DNA of 64,000 bases. Source: Trogon surrucura (Eukaryota; Chordata; Aves; Trogoniformes; Trogonidae). Under the pieces are notes generated by a model, which saw only the letters and a program-made list of their open reading frames with translations, ran no database searches and was not told where the DNA came from. Position 1 is the stretch's first letter, and each line of letters starts with the position of its first letter. The stretch covers positions 44,298,014 to 44,362,013 of the forward strand of contig CM036618.1 in assembly GCA_020746105.1 (NCBI GenBank), in the 5' to 3' direction. A program made the translations under genes and the position numbers. Positions 51,781 through 64,000 of the stretch are shown one piece after another.

Positions 51781-53538
51781 TGATCCTGTTCTGGCAGGGG
51801 GGTTGGACTAGATGATCTTTTGAGGTCCCTTCCAACCGCTGACATTCTATGATTCTATGGTTCTGTACATTCTATAGCAAATGTACAATGAAAATCTATT
51901 CAACAAAGATCCATTATGCCTGTTTATTTATTAACAAATGTGGTGAATTTCACCAATAGTCCCAGCAGAACAGCAAGGGAGATTTATAGTCCAAGCCCAA
52001 AAAATATATTTGCAGCTGAGAAATGCAAGAAGTGATTCACAGGAATCTGGGGATAAATCAACAATCACATGCTCTGGGGCACAATCACAAAAAAAAATAG
52101 AGACTACCTGCAGAGAAAAACGTATTGGCTGTTCCCCCTGTACTTCCTTGCCCTTAAAAATACATCGTGAACTGGGACAGTGGAAAAAAAAGAGACTGAA
52201 GAATTACAAAAAGAGATGAACGGTAGTGGAAGTTTTCTCCACTGGGATTAATTAGTCTTCCTTGGTCTAAGAAGAGTGGCATAAAGCAGATTCATTGGAT
52301 CTGAAAATTGGACAGAGCCTGATGGTTTTAAATAGAAGCAGTAATTTACACAGGAGAATAGTCAGGAGAAACATGAATTCCTTCTACAACAGATAAATGC
52401 TGTTTGTGATCTTTCCAGTAACAGACTTAAAGGAGATAGTTTTGGAAATGAAACATTACTGCACTGATTGGCTACTCCAAAATGATTCCTGGAATATTTT
52501 CTTGATGAGGCGAGATTACCAGCAACATTGGTGCAAAAAAACCAATAACACCATTACATAAAAAGGATAATTTCAATAGTATCAGTATAAATCCAGGGAA
52601 GAAATACATTTCTCCTTGATTAATTTTAAGTAAGAATAGTTGCCATGAACTTAATCTGATATTATTACAGAGAAACACAGAAGATATACAGCATGCTAAA
52701 AGGTACAGTAGAAGGAAATATATAAATCATTACATTTAGATATCTCAGACTTCTCTGTTGTTACTGGTCTAAGTTTTGTCAATATAACTGTATGGGTTAT
52801 TATTCTCTAGTAGAACCTAGTTAAAAGGAACCGTGGTATGAAAAGTTTGCTATTCACACAGTGGTTGCAAAGACTTCATCTGTCAATGCTGGATCTGATA
52901 CAAAAGTTTTCCATTTTCGCTTCCCTCAGTTTTTCAGTTCCTGAAGGCTACAGGCCCCTCTCTTGCTCTGACTCAACCAGGAGGTCAGGTGTCTCCCTGC
53001 AAAACACAGACGGAGGCTGACAATGCAGTCACTTAACAGTCACACATCCAGTTAAAATGGGACATCTGAATGCAGTCTAACCAATTTTAGCAGTCATATA
53101 GTCAAAACAATATCCCACTCCCTGTCTATCTGGGCGTCCCATATTGTTATCAAAACAGGCTTCTAGCTTAAGACCAAGAGGGTCTATAAGAATAAAGAGG
53201 AAATACGAAGTTTTTGCTACAATCTCCCCTCCCCATAAAGCTAAAGACAGAAACCTTCTGTTTGAAAAACAGAGTAGAGGTTTACTAATATCTCACATGC
53301 AACTTAGTTAACACAATAGCAACTGTTAACGGGTAAATTCAGATGACACACCTTTTTTTTTGTTAACAGAAGTTAATTGGTAAGTGTCTTCCTTTTATGG
53401 CCTTTGTATTGGGACAAATTACAAGTCAGAAGATTTTCAAAAGCATCGAAGTCCTGAGTTCAAAAGTGACCTAGACTCAGATATGCAAAAGCATTTGTGA
53501 TATTTCTTCCCTTTTTGTGGCAAAATCTGGGTAACTCG

Positions 53539-53574
53539 ATTGCTAAAATCTTTCCTATTGCTAAAATCTTTCCT
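53539..53574 (+). repeat. perfect 18-bp tandem duplication
   Basis: ATTGCTAAAATCTTTCCT occurs twice head to tail with no mismatch. Because 18 is a multiple of three, the - strand open frame across it contains a six-residue peptide repeat, but nothing else supports coding. It is probably a recent local duplication. Confidence 0.9.
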
Positions 53575-56500
53575 GTGTATGGACACACAGAAGCACTTGT
53601 ACTGAAGACTACTGCTCTTTTAGCTTTCCTGATGCAGTTGTTTGTCTTCCTCACTCCACCCTGTACAGCCGATTGAGTTTGATACTAAGGTCAGCATAAA
53701 ACATGTGGGAAGGCTTAGACTCTTGGGAAGAAATGGAGGGCGTGCCAATGGATGCCTGTAGTAATGGATAGGAGATGTCACAGGAACAGTATGTCATACA
53801 TCCTGGTACCCAAGGCATGCAGAAGGCAACACAATTCTTAAATCAGCTTTCTTTGCTAAGGCATTTCTGGAAGTTTTCTAACAACTATTAAGTGTAAGAA
53901 GATATGCTCAGTGACGAATCCCTGATTCCTAGACTAGTGGCCTAGACACTAGGCTGTATGGATGTGTTGCACCCTTTGTCTGACCCATTGAGAATATTTT
54001 CTGAAAGAGTGGATTGTTTCTCCAGTGGTAATTTAAAGGTTACTGTCAAAGAATTTCATATTCCAGTTTAGCAGTCTAAGTAGGGAATTAAGCTTGATTT
54101 CCTCACTGAAATTGTTTTATGGACTTTACCTGATGTACCTTACAGAATTCTTTGAAATCCAGGATGTAAGTTCTGTAAGGAGAATTTGTATGTTTCTAGC
54201 TCATCTTATTGTGTTTTTGAGATTGATCACGAAAAGAGTGAGGTAAACTCCAAGAATCTTCTGGCAGGAAGATTCATCTCCCCCCTCCCTTTCTTTCACT
54301 AGATCTTAGTCTAGCCAAAGGATAGATTGACTATACATTGACTATACTGTAGAAATACCCATAGTGGATAAGGTTTTCAAAACATTTATGTCCCATTTAA
54401 ATAATTTAGATCACTACAAGGCCTTAATCTGGCAAAGACAAAAATCTTTGAAAATGGGCTTTAGATCATATAGGGGTATTCTGAGAATTTTACTTACTCT
54501 ACTCAAAACATGTTCTCTACCTGTTCTGAAATAAGCAGTTATATTTTTTTTTCTGCTTTACTAATCAACATTCCTGAGGCTAGAAGATTATATGCAAACA
54601 ACATTGATACCACGATTTTTCTCCGTATTTCCAACACAGTCTGACAATAAATCAGGTTTAAATAAATCCCAGCCCTGTAAGATAAGGCAATGTTTTTGAT
54701 GTCTCCAGTTGCATTTTGGATATTTATTATAAAATATGTGTAGCATGCAACACTGGAAAAGAGTTTTCTAGATAAAAACAAACAAAAATTCTATCTGCTA
54801 TAACCTAGAACAAATTCATTGTTCAACAAACTTCAACACAGAACTGACAGAGATAAGAACTCAAACGCAGTAGTGTAATTTTTCAGATATGGTCCAGCTG
54901 ATGAACGTCCTTGCATAACTTCAGTTTTACCTACATGAATACTGCATGAACAATCTACACATTATTTACAAGGCTTTCCTCTTACTCTCTACCTTATCTG
55001 CTTCTGTACAGTAGTACCCTTAAAAATGTGCCTTGACAGCTAATTGTTTGAACCCACTCTAGTCTTCTCTGTAATAAAAAGCAATAGCATCCTGTGGGAC
55101 ATTTGTTTTATCAGCAGCCCTTTAACTAACACTCAGACTGAAATCCTCTACTGACTCTCAGTTTCAATTGTGAGACTGTTTCCAGACACTGATAGAGGAA
55201 TAGAAACATTTTTGTTCAGTGCACTGGCTCATCGTCTGACAGCCCTACAGCTGCTGCAACACGTATAGGTTTTGAGCTCACACTGAGGTCAGTGACAGCC
55301 ACTTAGTTAAATCCTTCACCCAAAATCCACATCTTTAAGTATCATAGCCCTCTATACCCAAACAGTAACCTTGGTTTGTTTTTCTGAAACCTTCAAACAT
55401 GCACAAAATACGCATATTAGTTTTGTAAAACGCATTCAGCTGTGGGAGTAGATACTCCAAAGTTACAAATCTGTGCTCACCACTAATTTCTTGTATCCTA
55501 TAGAGCTGTCTCTTTCAGACGTATTTTTTAGCAGCTGACCAATTTGTTGAAGGAAGAGATATATTTTTTCATGGCTGAGCTGCTGGAAGGATAACTGCAG
55601 TCCAGTTGCTGTGTCCTGCACAGTAACATCTTTGACATCTCATGCTAGATTCAAGAATTTACATTACAGAACTTCAGCTATAGTTACAAATGCAGGAAGT
55701 ACTGAACAGATATTGGTGGTGAATATCTGAGATAACCAACCTGTGTAGTCAATAGCACTGTATATTAGCTCTTTCAGGACACAGTTCATGATGTCCTGAA
55801 GTAGGTGTCTGAAACAGGGAAGATAAATTACACCTCTGTTGAGTCTGCAGGGAGTCCAGGCTGATTAGTTTAAATGTTGATATCTCTATTGTAGCTTCAT
55901 AGAAGTAGCGGAGAGGAGTCGCACTGAAGGAATGCATGTACAGGAGTAGTTGTGCCATCTTTAATGTAAACCAAGCCTGTGGAATTATCTTCTGTACGCA
56001 ATTTTATCTACATCATGGATGTTAGCATAGCCATTTCACCTGGAAACTGCATTTTTATACCTCACTTGTTATAACTATCCTAATAAACATCGCAGTGATT
56101 TTTAGTTTGGCTTCCTGGCAAGATGAAATCAAAAAGGATATTTTGAAAAAAAAGAGTGTCACTTTCTTTGAGGTGTCAAAATGAGCATATTCTTCTGATC
56201 AGAGTAATCAAAAATATATTAGTCTGTCTAAAAAGGACACGTTTCTTAGGTTTATGAAGCTGTTAATAACTCATGGAACTATAACTAAACATAGTAATAA
56301 CTACTACAACAACAAAGTATCTGAAGGTAAAAAATAAAATGAGTGAATAGCTACCTACTAATCATATCATTCTGTGATATACTTAGTTGATATACAAACA
56401 CTCATACTGTCCATAAATAGTCAGGCATGCCACTTTGTCCCAAACTGTCAAAATATTCATATTTCATTGATTATATCATCTGTGTGGATTTATTCTACAT

Positions 56501-59500
56501 TTTGGGAGCATGCAGAAGTATAAGATTCCAACCAACTTCAGGTTTGCCTACATCTGAATGTTTAAAAACCAGTTATTGAGGCCTGTCTTTCATATCAGGC
56601 TCAAAACCCAAGAGAAATAATTTCATAACAAGGTTATTTAATTTAAGTTTTGCTAGTAAAGTCATGGAAGTTGCGGGATTGAATCAGATCAGCTGTTCCT
56701 CTAATCCAGAAACAGCTCTAACTGAGTAATGCCAGTTTCTTCAAAGAAAAGTTTCAAGAAACGTTGTATCAAGCCTCTATTTAATTATTTGCCTGATGAA
56801 TGGATCTGTTTCCCTCCTCTTTAAATCTCTGTTTATGCCTGAAGCATGAAATATTTCAATGTTTTCCAAAAGAGTTGCTTTATTTTTGTTTTAACACTTT
56901 TCACTACAAAGCTATATATTTTTGTTTTCCGTATACATATCCTTTTAAATTTTCATCTGTGACAGTAGGTTCCATAGATATTTTTTTTCACATAATACAT
57001 TTTGATTCATTCTGACTTTTTCTACTTTGCAGTTTCATTGATTACCATTTTTTTCTTGTATTCTGAGGAAGGGCATAATTTTACAAAATAACTTTTAGTA
57101 TGCCACAGGACACCACCAGAATTTTCTTTATCCCAGTCCTATTTAAAATACATACTTCATACCTCTTATTTACACTTACTATACACTCCCTGTTTTAACC
57201 AGAAGGAGAACTACTAGGAATTGTCATCAGTTTGGAAGAGTTTTCTACCATGTTCATGGAAGAATAGAAGTAGTTCTACTGAAGGAAAACACAAGTTATC
57301 TTTTATCAAATTGTGTCTGTCTTAAGTAAGAAATAGGTAGAAATTTGAAAGGAGGGGGGGAAGAAGAAAAGAAGAATTTATAATGGTCAGGTAATTGTAA
57401 AAATATACTGATGTGGTGTGCTTTATCCTTTCTGCCCCAAATGTCAGGTTCTGCCCTCCTTTTTTTTGAAGCAGGAGGAGCTGAGAAGAAGGGAACTCTT
57501 CTTTTCTTGCTTAATCCAGGAAATCAACAAGGGATCTCTCTTAGGAGCAGTGATGATAAGAGGTATGTTCCTTGTATAGAAGACAGTCTTGTACAAAGAC
57601 AGCAGTAGGTTCTCCGTTACTTTTTCCTCTAGGACTATGTGTCCGAATGGATTGTCAGACTCTCTCCAGTTTTTCCTTCTATCTCAAACAAAATTATGTT
57701 GCCTTAGATGTATGGGGAATAGTGAATAAATGGATGATACGGTCTGAACTTCTTAGGAGCACAAAAGTTTCCAGCTCTCCACAAATGCAGGCACATACTG
57801 AACATCACCAGAAAGCTGTTGTGTTTTGCTCAGTGAGGACAGTTGTCTCTGGAATACATCTTCACAACATTTCACAAGGAGACATGCTCACACTGCTGCA
57901 CTGAGAGTCAGCACCACCCTTCACACTATGGTTACTACAATTGTGCTTGAGCTCTGTGAGAGGTAATGAATTACTAGCCTGGATTATCATGATTGTGACA
58001 GCATAATTTTTGGAACCTGATCACAAGCAAACTACACTTGTAAAATGTGATATTTCAATATATTCAGTTTTCCTAAAAAAAAAATGTTTCAAAGTAATCC
58101 AACAGGAAGCAGGGTTTTCTTCAGGTTTTTTTTTTGTGACAGTGAACTGTGGGAATTATCATCCTCAGGGAATGTTCTCTAGTACATGGAGACTTAAAGC
58201 TTGTGATAAAAAATTACACTTCATTGAAGTGGGCACAGTCTTCAAAGGATTCTGATGCAAAAAAGAGCACAGTGACTTGAGCTGCACTTTCCCTAAACCC
58301 TTACACAAATAAGCCTTTCATTAGAAATTAAACATTTTGAAGGAGTTGGAAACTGAATAGCAGACTACTGAAGGAATGAAATAACTTCACTGAGATATTT
58401 CACAAGAGGAAACATTTTTTATTTTGATTAACCCTTTTAGAAATGTTCGTATTTCAGAACTTACAAATTTCATCAAAAATCCTTTTTAGGGGAAAATCTC
58501 CATCAAGATTCTCTGGTTATATTCAATTCTATAACATCTGTATATTTTCCTTTGCTTTAGGCTTCTCTAAAATTATTCAACTTTTACAAAACTCTCCTGA
58601 GAAAAGGAATTAAATTTTTTATATTTTTTTTTTTCAGTTGACTCAAAGCCCAGGACTACAAAAACAGTGGTAATCCTGGCAGTGAATTCTATTCTGTCAA
58701 TATTCTTCTAAAGTTATACATCCATAATGCCGAGTCCTGACAGCACAGCTGTGTGTTGCAGTCAGGGCAGAACCGAGGTCTGAAACAGCTGTGACAGCAG
58801 AAATCTCTCCTGTTTCTAGAGCACCTACACTTAAACCAGCAGCACAGCACGTGATATGGTTTTATTCTACGTATAAAGGGTAGATTTGGCCGGTACAGAT
58901 GCATCCACACAGAAGCCCTTTGCCGGTGTAGCACTGAAACAATGCATTGCTACTGTAGACTTAAGCTCAGAGTATATGAACTGCATTCAGATTTTTAAAA
59001 AAAAAGAAAAAAACGGAGGAAGAAGGACTGTGCTGCTACATCACTCTCAAACAGTTGTGAATGGCGATCATGGAGCCTCTAGGAATCAGACTGATCTGTA
59101 AAGGAAGGTAGAAATGACTGGGATCCTGATAGACCAGAGATGGAGAAGGCATTGCCTCCTGAGCCAAACACAGACTCTGTTTCTTACAGAGGTGGAACTG
59201 CAGCGGTGAGTGAAACCTGATAAACTGTTCTTTGGTAGATGCTTTGGGACTTGACTGTGATTTCAGTAGCTGCTTTTAGCAAAAGCGAATCAATTGCTTT
59301 AAATTCAACCCTGTATGGAAAACTAAGATGCCTTAGAAAGCTTTGGCTAGTTCCAAGTTTGCTGGGTTGTGGTGGTTTTCCATCATTTCATGGGTTATTC
59401 CAGTGCTGAGTGACCAACACACAAGGTCCTATAAAATCCTGTCTTGCACTACCCTCACTCTGAATGATCCTAGTTGTCAGAAGAGCCACTGAAACAGAGG

Positions 59501-60990
59501 ATGAATCACAGTCAGACACAGGCTTATTAGGTTACCTGAAAAAAGAGTTTATAATTTCTAATTGCAGCACCTAGTCCTTTGAATATCTCCAGAAATGCAG
59601 AAAATACAGGCTAGAGAAAAGGGATGTTTGCTTTTGCACTTTTCATTATATACACCATACATACAGCCACATGTGAAAGCTACCTGATATCAGTTAGGAA
59701 ACTTCTGTTAATTTTCCCTTCAGAGTCATAGGAGCCATAATGTCCCATCCTCTGGTATGAGATGCATCTGTAATGGTATATCCTCCTCCCTGCTAGAAGT
59801 GGAATTGCACCTACCTTTGATCTGACTGACTACAAATGTCTTAAAATTACATCTGTTTCTCATATACATACTTTCTGAATGCATACTGAGTGTCATCCAG
59901 ACATGGACCTCCTCGATTTTCAAAAGGGTGCTGGAAGGCACACGTCATTCACAAGGCTTGCTGAGAAAAAATATAGCTATTACTGCATGTAGCTGTCATA
60001 CCTGTGAAAAAGCTGCATCTTCTGGCATCCTGGTTCTCCTTTTCTGGACAGGCAGACAGGGTACTAGAAGGTGAGTGGAACTGTCGGAGGGAGAGAAGCA
60101 GGATTAATCAGTAGTAACTAAGCGTTATATCCCGTGTCCTTCATATAGTGGCGCAGAGTGGGAGAAGTAATGTTTTGTTCTGTTCTGGGGGTAAGAAAGC
60201 TTCTGTGAATGCTACAGACATCAAAAGTCTTTATAAAGAACATGCTTTCTCAGGTAAAAGTTAAAAAAATCGTACTTTCATTTCTAGCCACTCTGATTTT
60301 GACTCACTTGGTAGCAGTGAAGGAAAAACAGATTCAGATGTTAATGTCCTTGTTTTCTTTTACCAGGACTGATTAGGAAAGGAACTACCCATCTGTTTTT
60401 TAACTGCCATTGTTTTACTCAGGAGCAATGTAAACACCTAAGTGGAATGTCATGACTGAAGGAGAATTAAGCATACTAATCTGTTCTTATTCCAGCCTTT
60501 AATATACTATATATCCTGTCTTCACTTCACTTTCATATTCATTACTTCTTTAATGAAAGAAAAGAAGATATTTTAATGGTCAAAAAAATCTAAATGATTA
60601 ATGGTACATCAGTTAATGACATTTTAAAAGTATTTCAGGCTCGAAATGTGACACTACAATCATTAAAAATCAGATTCAATTTCCAGAGGTCCTAATCTTA
60701 AACTTTATACTGCTGGCAGAAACATAAAATGATATCCCGTAAGCTCAGGTGCTTCTGTATGATGGAAAAGCTCAGGAGTCTTGAGAGTGCTGCCAGAAAA
60801 TAATGTGTTCTCGGAAATTCTGGAAGTTGAGCAGGAAGATAACTGATGAGGATATAACAGAGTAAATGAACAAATTGTTCAGTATAGAGGAATTCTCAAT
60901 CCAGAGAGATCTTTTTTCTCTGAGACATCATTTGGGGTCCAAGATTAGCATAATGGCTCCAAATGGATAAAAACAACAGTAAACCCCATT

Positions 60991-61009
60991 CTTATGCATT
61001 ATGCATAAG
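60991..61009. repeat. 19-bp palindrome with POU-type half sites
   Basis: CTTATGCAT, one T, ATGCATAAG: perfect 9-base arms with a 1-base centre. Each arm holds ATGCAT, similar to half-sites bound by POU-family homeodomain proteins as dimers. Binding is inference only. Confidence 0.75.
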
Positions 61010-61027
61010 CTCTCTCTATTGGAGTTT

Positions 61028-61078
61028 ACACCACCATCTGGTGTTTAATTATTCCCGTTTTACACCACACGGTGGTGT
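61028..61078. repeat. two adjacent small hairpins sharing the arm ACACCA
   Basis: ACACCA-CCATC-TGGTGT at 61028-61044 and ACACCAC-ACG-GTGGTGT at 61062-61078 are two consecutive inverted repeats with nearly the same arm. They lie 18 bases after the palindrome at 60991-61009. Confidence 0.75.
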
Positions 61079-64000
61079 GAATCTAATGAAATGAATACGT
61101 ACATTATAATAATTCGGTGCATAGATTCTGGTTTGCTAATTATTAGGTGCCAAGCATCCTTTTCTAAAGATAAGAGTTGAAATTCATTCTAAAAAATGTT
61201 TCTGTAGACTCTCACTGGCAAATACAATGACAATTAGTTGTTCCATTCTCTAAAGAACCATTATTCCTATATGGCTGGTTGATTTTCTGTAACATCTGTA
61301 GAACATAAATTAATTATACAGTAGTGTCAGAATTCCCATTCTCATACACTGTCAGTATGGTTAGAAAGGACCTTTTCTATAGTGTTTTTAGTTTAAAAAG
61401 AAATTAAAATATATACTTCGGTATTGAAGGAAGCTCTTGTCTCCCTTGCCGACACAGTGGTTGTCACTGCATATACAAAGTTTTGTTATGTATTCAGGTT
61501 ATTATTTTTCCATGTTATCACCTGTAGAACATTAGATTTCAATCTGTCATCAGTGTATCTGAAACCAATATCCTGTGTTATTAAATGAGTTAGGATGGTA
61601 GTTTCTACCTGGCAACAAACCCTGCTGTGAAGAGTGAAACTCTTCAGCAAGTGCAGTGTTCCCAATTCTCCCAGAAATAATGCTGAAAACAGTGTCCCAC
61701 ATTAGTAAATTATACTGTCCACATATTTTTCTGTGAGCAAAAGTTCTCACAAGTTATGATACAATGTATGGAGAGCCAATAGGATTTTTTGTAATACTCA
61801 CAAAGAAAAATTGGAAGGCTTTCAAATGTCACTGTTCAACAGTGACACTTTTCTACCAATAGATGCTGGTTATCTGCTAAGATAATGCTGATAAAGAATA
61901 TTGAGATAATCACTGCATCAAGCAGTGTAATCTTTGCTTATAACATACAAATTTGAGCTTACTTTTCTACATTTTGATATATTTGTGAGCTCAGTGGTTT
62001 GTGAAATTGTGAGCAAACTTGAAAGTTTGGTTATGAAGTATAACATGAAAAACATGTCCAGAAGCTGTAAATATTTATATTTGAAGAGGTATTTGAGACA
62101 ATAAGACAAAGCAGGATAGTAAGAAACTCTGAGAGCCTAGAACAAAAGCATTTTGACGTGGTGGTTTGGGTTTTTTCCACCTTTGGAAATTTCCTTATTA
62201 GTTTTACCTTTGTTTTTCTTTGAGTTGTGTTTCAATATTTTTAAAAAAACATAAAGAAGAGAAAAAGAAGAATTGGGAACCGTACTATACAGGTAGCTTT
62301 CAATGAAGACTAAAGCCTCAGATTCGTATCACCTTGAGAATTCAAACAAGCCAAATTTGCTTCCTTATTTCCCTCTGTTCACAAAAACTTTGATAACACA
62401 TAGTAATTTGTGAAGAATATTTGTTAGAAAATGAAGAAAACATCATGTTTTAGAAGAAGATTTTTCACTCTTTTGCAAGAAAAAAAAAGCCTTGTTAAAA
62501 TTTTCATTCATCGTTATACATGTTTTAATCCATATCCTTTTCAAATAAGTATGTAGCTTTGAGTGGCATAGAGGAAGGTACAGTTTATGGCAGATGTTAT
62601 AGAAAGTATGTATTATAATAGCGAAAACATTATTTTGAAATTAATGTACTTAATCATGAAGGAAATTCACTAGATAAGCTTTCGAATTGTTAGGAATACA
62701 ATTGATGTAAATATGCTAAATTCAGCAATGTCAAAATTGAATAATACAAATATTATTATTTACAGTATTAACAACTAAGCAAATATCCCATAATTTTTGA
62801 ATGTGTTGAAAAAAATTGTATGACATTATGTTTACAATTTTTCAAATGTTCATCATTTGAATATTGCAAAAGCTAGACAAATTCAGACTTAAGACAATTA
62901 TAGTCCCAATGAGTGACAGAAAGTGATGTTCATAAAAAAAATCTGATATGGACTTCTCATATGTAAAACTGTGATAGAAAGCATCTGTATAGAACAGTAA
63001 TTGTCTTGGAAGTGAGTTTCACTTTTTCTTTTTTTTTTTTTGCAAGAGAAAGTTAAGTAAGAAAGAGTCAACAAGTATAACAATGTCCACTGGTTGCTTT
63101 TGATGCAGTATATGGTTTTCCAGCTTCTGCTCATCAGCAACCAGAATTATTCCATATTCTCTGGTCCTGGAGTAAGTGGGCATGTTGTGAGATTCATATC
63201 AGCTCCATGGGCTAGCAGTGAACCTCAAAAAAGTGCAGGTTTCTAGTACTTGAAGAAATTAGGAAAAAGACTGCGTGGGGTTAAACTTAGCATTATCTCA
63301 TCAGCATTCAGCACCACTGCTATGCCATGAAGGAGAAAAAATAACAGAGAAACATGAGAAGAAGAATAGATAAAAGGCAAGTACTGAGAGGGAAAATGTG
63401 TTGTTTCTTAATTGAGCTGGAAAGAAAGAAGAGGAGGAGGGGAAGATGTTGCTTGCAGCTCTCTTTTGATGGGAAACCTTTTTGTGCTTATGACTATGTA
63501 GGTTAAAAATGTAGTGTTGTTTCTAATAGACAGTCACATTGTAATTCTTGTATGGTAAATCAATGATGAAAATTCATGAAGAAAATAAGAGAAGGGAGGA
63601 AAAAAGTAGAATTCGGCACTGTGAATATTTGTAAGATGTACGGGTTCAATACATATGAATTAAGGCTGTTTTGAAGTCACTGAAGCTGTGCAAGTTTACT
63701 TCAGTAGAGATTTTCACTCCCTTCTTACTCCCTTCTGTCTCAGCTCCTTTCTCCCCACCATACACCAAAGAGTCCCTTGTGGTGTTTGTAGTTCTATACT
63801 GTGCTACGGTTTATATTGTACAAAAAGGACAAGCAGGGGGGACCGCACCAACTTGTAAGAGTATTAGATTCAGTGTTAAGACATTGCCATATATCCAATT
63901 TTTTTTATTCCTAAACCATCTGAATTTCATGTATTTTTGATATTTCAGCATTTAATTGATATATATTTTTTCCTGATTACTTTTTAGATGCTTGTATCTC

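Larger units (their letters stand above)
50366..51866 (+). mobile_element. CR1 LINE, longest copy in the window, with nested insertion
   Basis: About 1.39 kb of CR1 (excluding the insert at 51495-51608) in + orientation. It starts in the reverse transcriptase domain (CCCTGGCAACTACAGGCTAG) and runs to tail octamers ATTCTATG ATTCTATG (51844-51859) plus a degenerate unit. The 3'UTR is the CCTGTGTGGCCTGCCCTAGG type. Host sequence on either side of the insert reads through as one CR1 once the insert and one copy of AATAAT are disregarded. This is a 5'-truncated, inactive copy. Confidence 0.97.
51867..64000. other. AT-rich non-genic DNA
   Basis: About 12 kb with no recognised gene, CR1 body or LTR. 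Notable small items are an 18-bp perfect tandem duplication (53539-53574), a polypurine tract near 57340-57378, a palindrome cluster at 60991-61078 and a T-run near 63028-63043. A very weak CR1-like scrap near 61360-61380 is not called. Confidence 0.55.

Noticed and set aside
61355-61385. Possible reverse CR1 scrap (GGTTAGAAAGGACCTTTT)
   Set aside because: Only about 18 similar bases and no tail octamers.

Overview
The window looks like ordinary bird nuclear DNA. It is AT-rich (roughly 35-40% GC by eye) and almost free of long open frames. It is sparsely seeded with CR1 retrotransposons whose 3' tails end in the octamer family ATTCTATG/ATTCTGTG, which is the classic avian (sauropsid) signature. 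There is no bacterial-style gene organisation, and I recognise no complete protein-coding gene. The species cannot be fixed from this sequence.

Layout. 1-17 kb: unique AT-rich DNA with two short CR1 tails (6.4 and 10.7 kb), an ATAGAA hexamer array (8.4 kb), a 28-copy GAAA array (14.1 kb), and a phase-compatible pair of exon-like segments on the + strand (12391-12455 and 13313-13399). 17-36 kb: unique DNA with two more CR1 tails (17.4 kb +, 31.2 kb -), a GC-elevated block with a strong G-quadruplex motif (27.1-27.9 kb), and a weaker cluster of exon-like segments on the - strand (32.9-33.6 kb). 36.9-40.6 kb: a retroelement cluster of two + strand CR1 copies. The second is split by a complete 893-bp solo LTR (39565-40457), flanked by a perfect 5-bp target duplication. 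50.4-51.9 kb: the longest CR1 copy, with decayed reverse transcriptase, itself interrupted by a small opposite-strand CR1 insertion with a 6-bp duplication. 40.6-50.3 kb and 51.9-64 kb: mostly unique non-genic DNA with minor tandem repeats and a small palindrome cluster near 61.0 kb.

Interpretation. This is most likely an intergenic or long-intron region. If the exon-like segments are real, they would be the 3' ends of two convergent genes, one on + ending near 13.7 kb and one on - ending near 32.7 kb. I could not assign either to a known family, and chance exon-like patterns are common in AT-rich DNA. The best-supported content is the transposon nesting history. I found no convincing new biological system.
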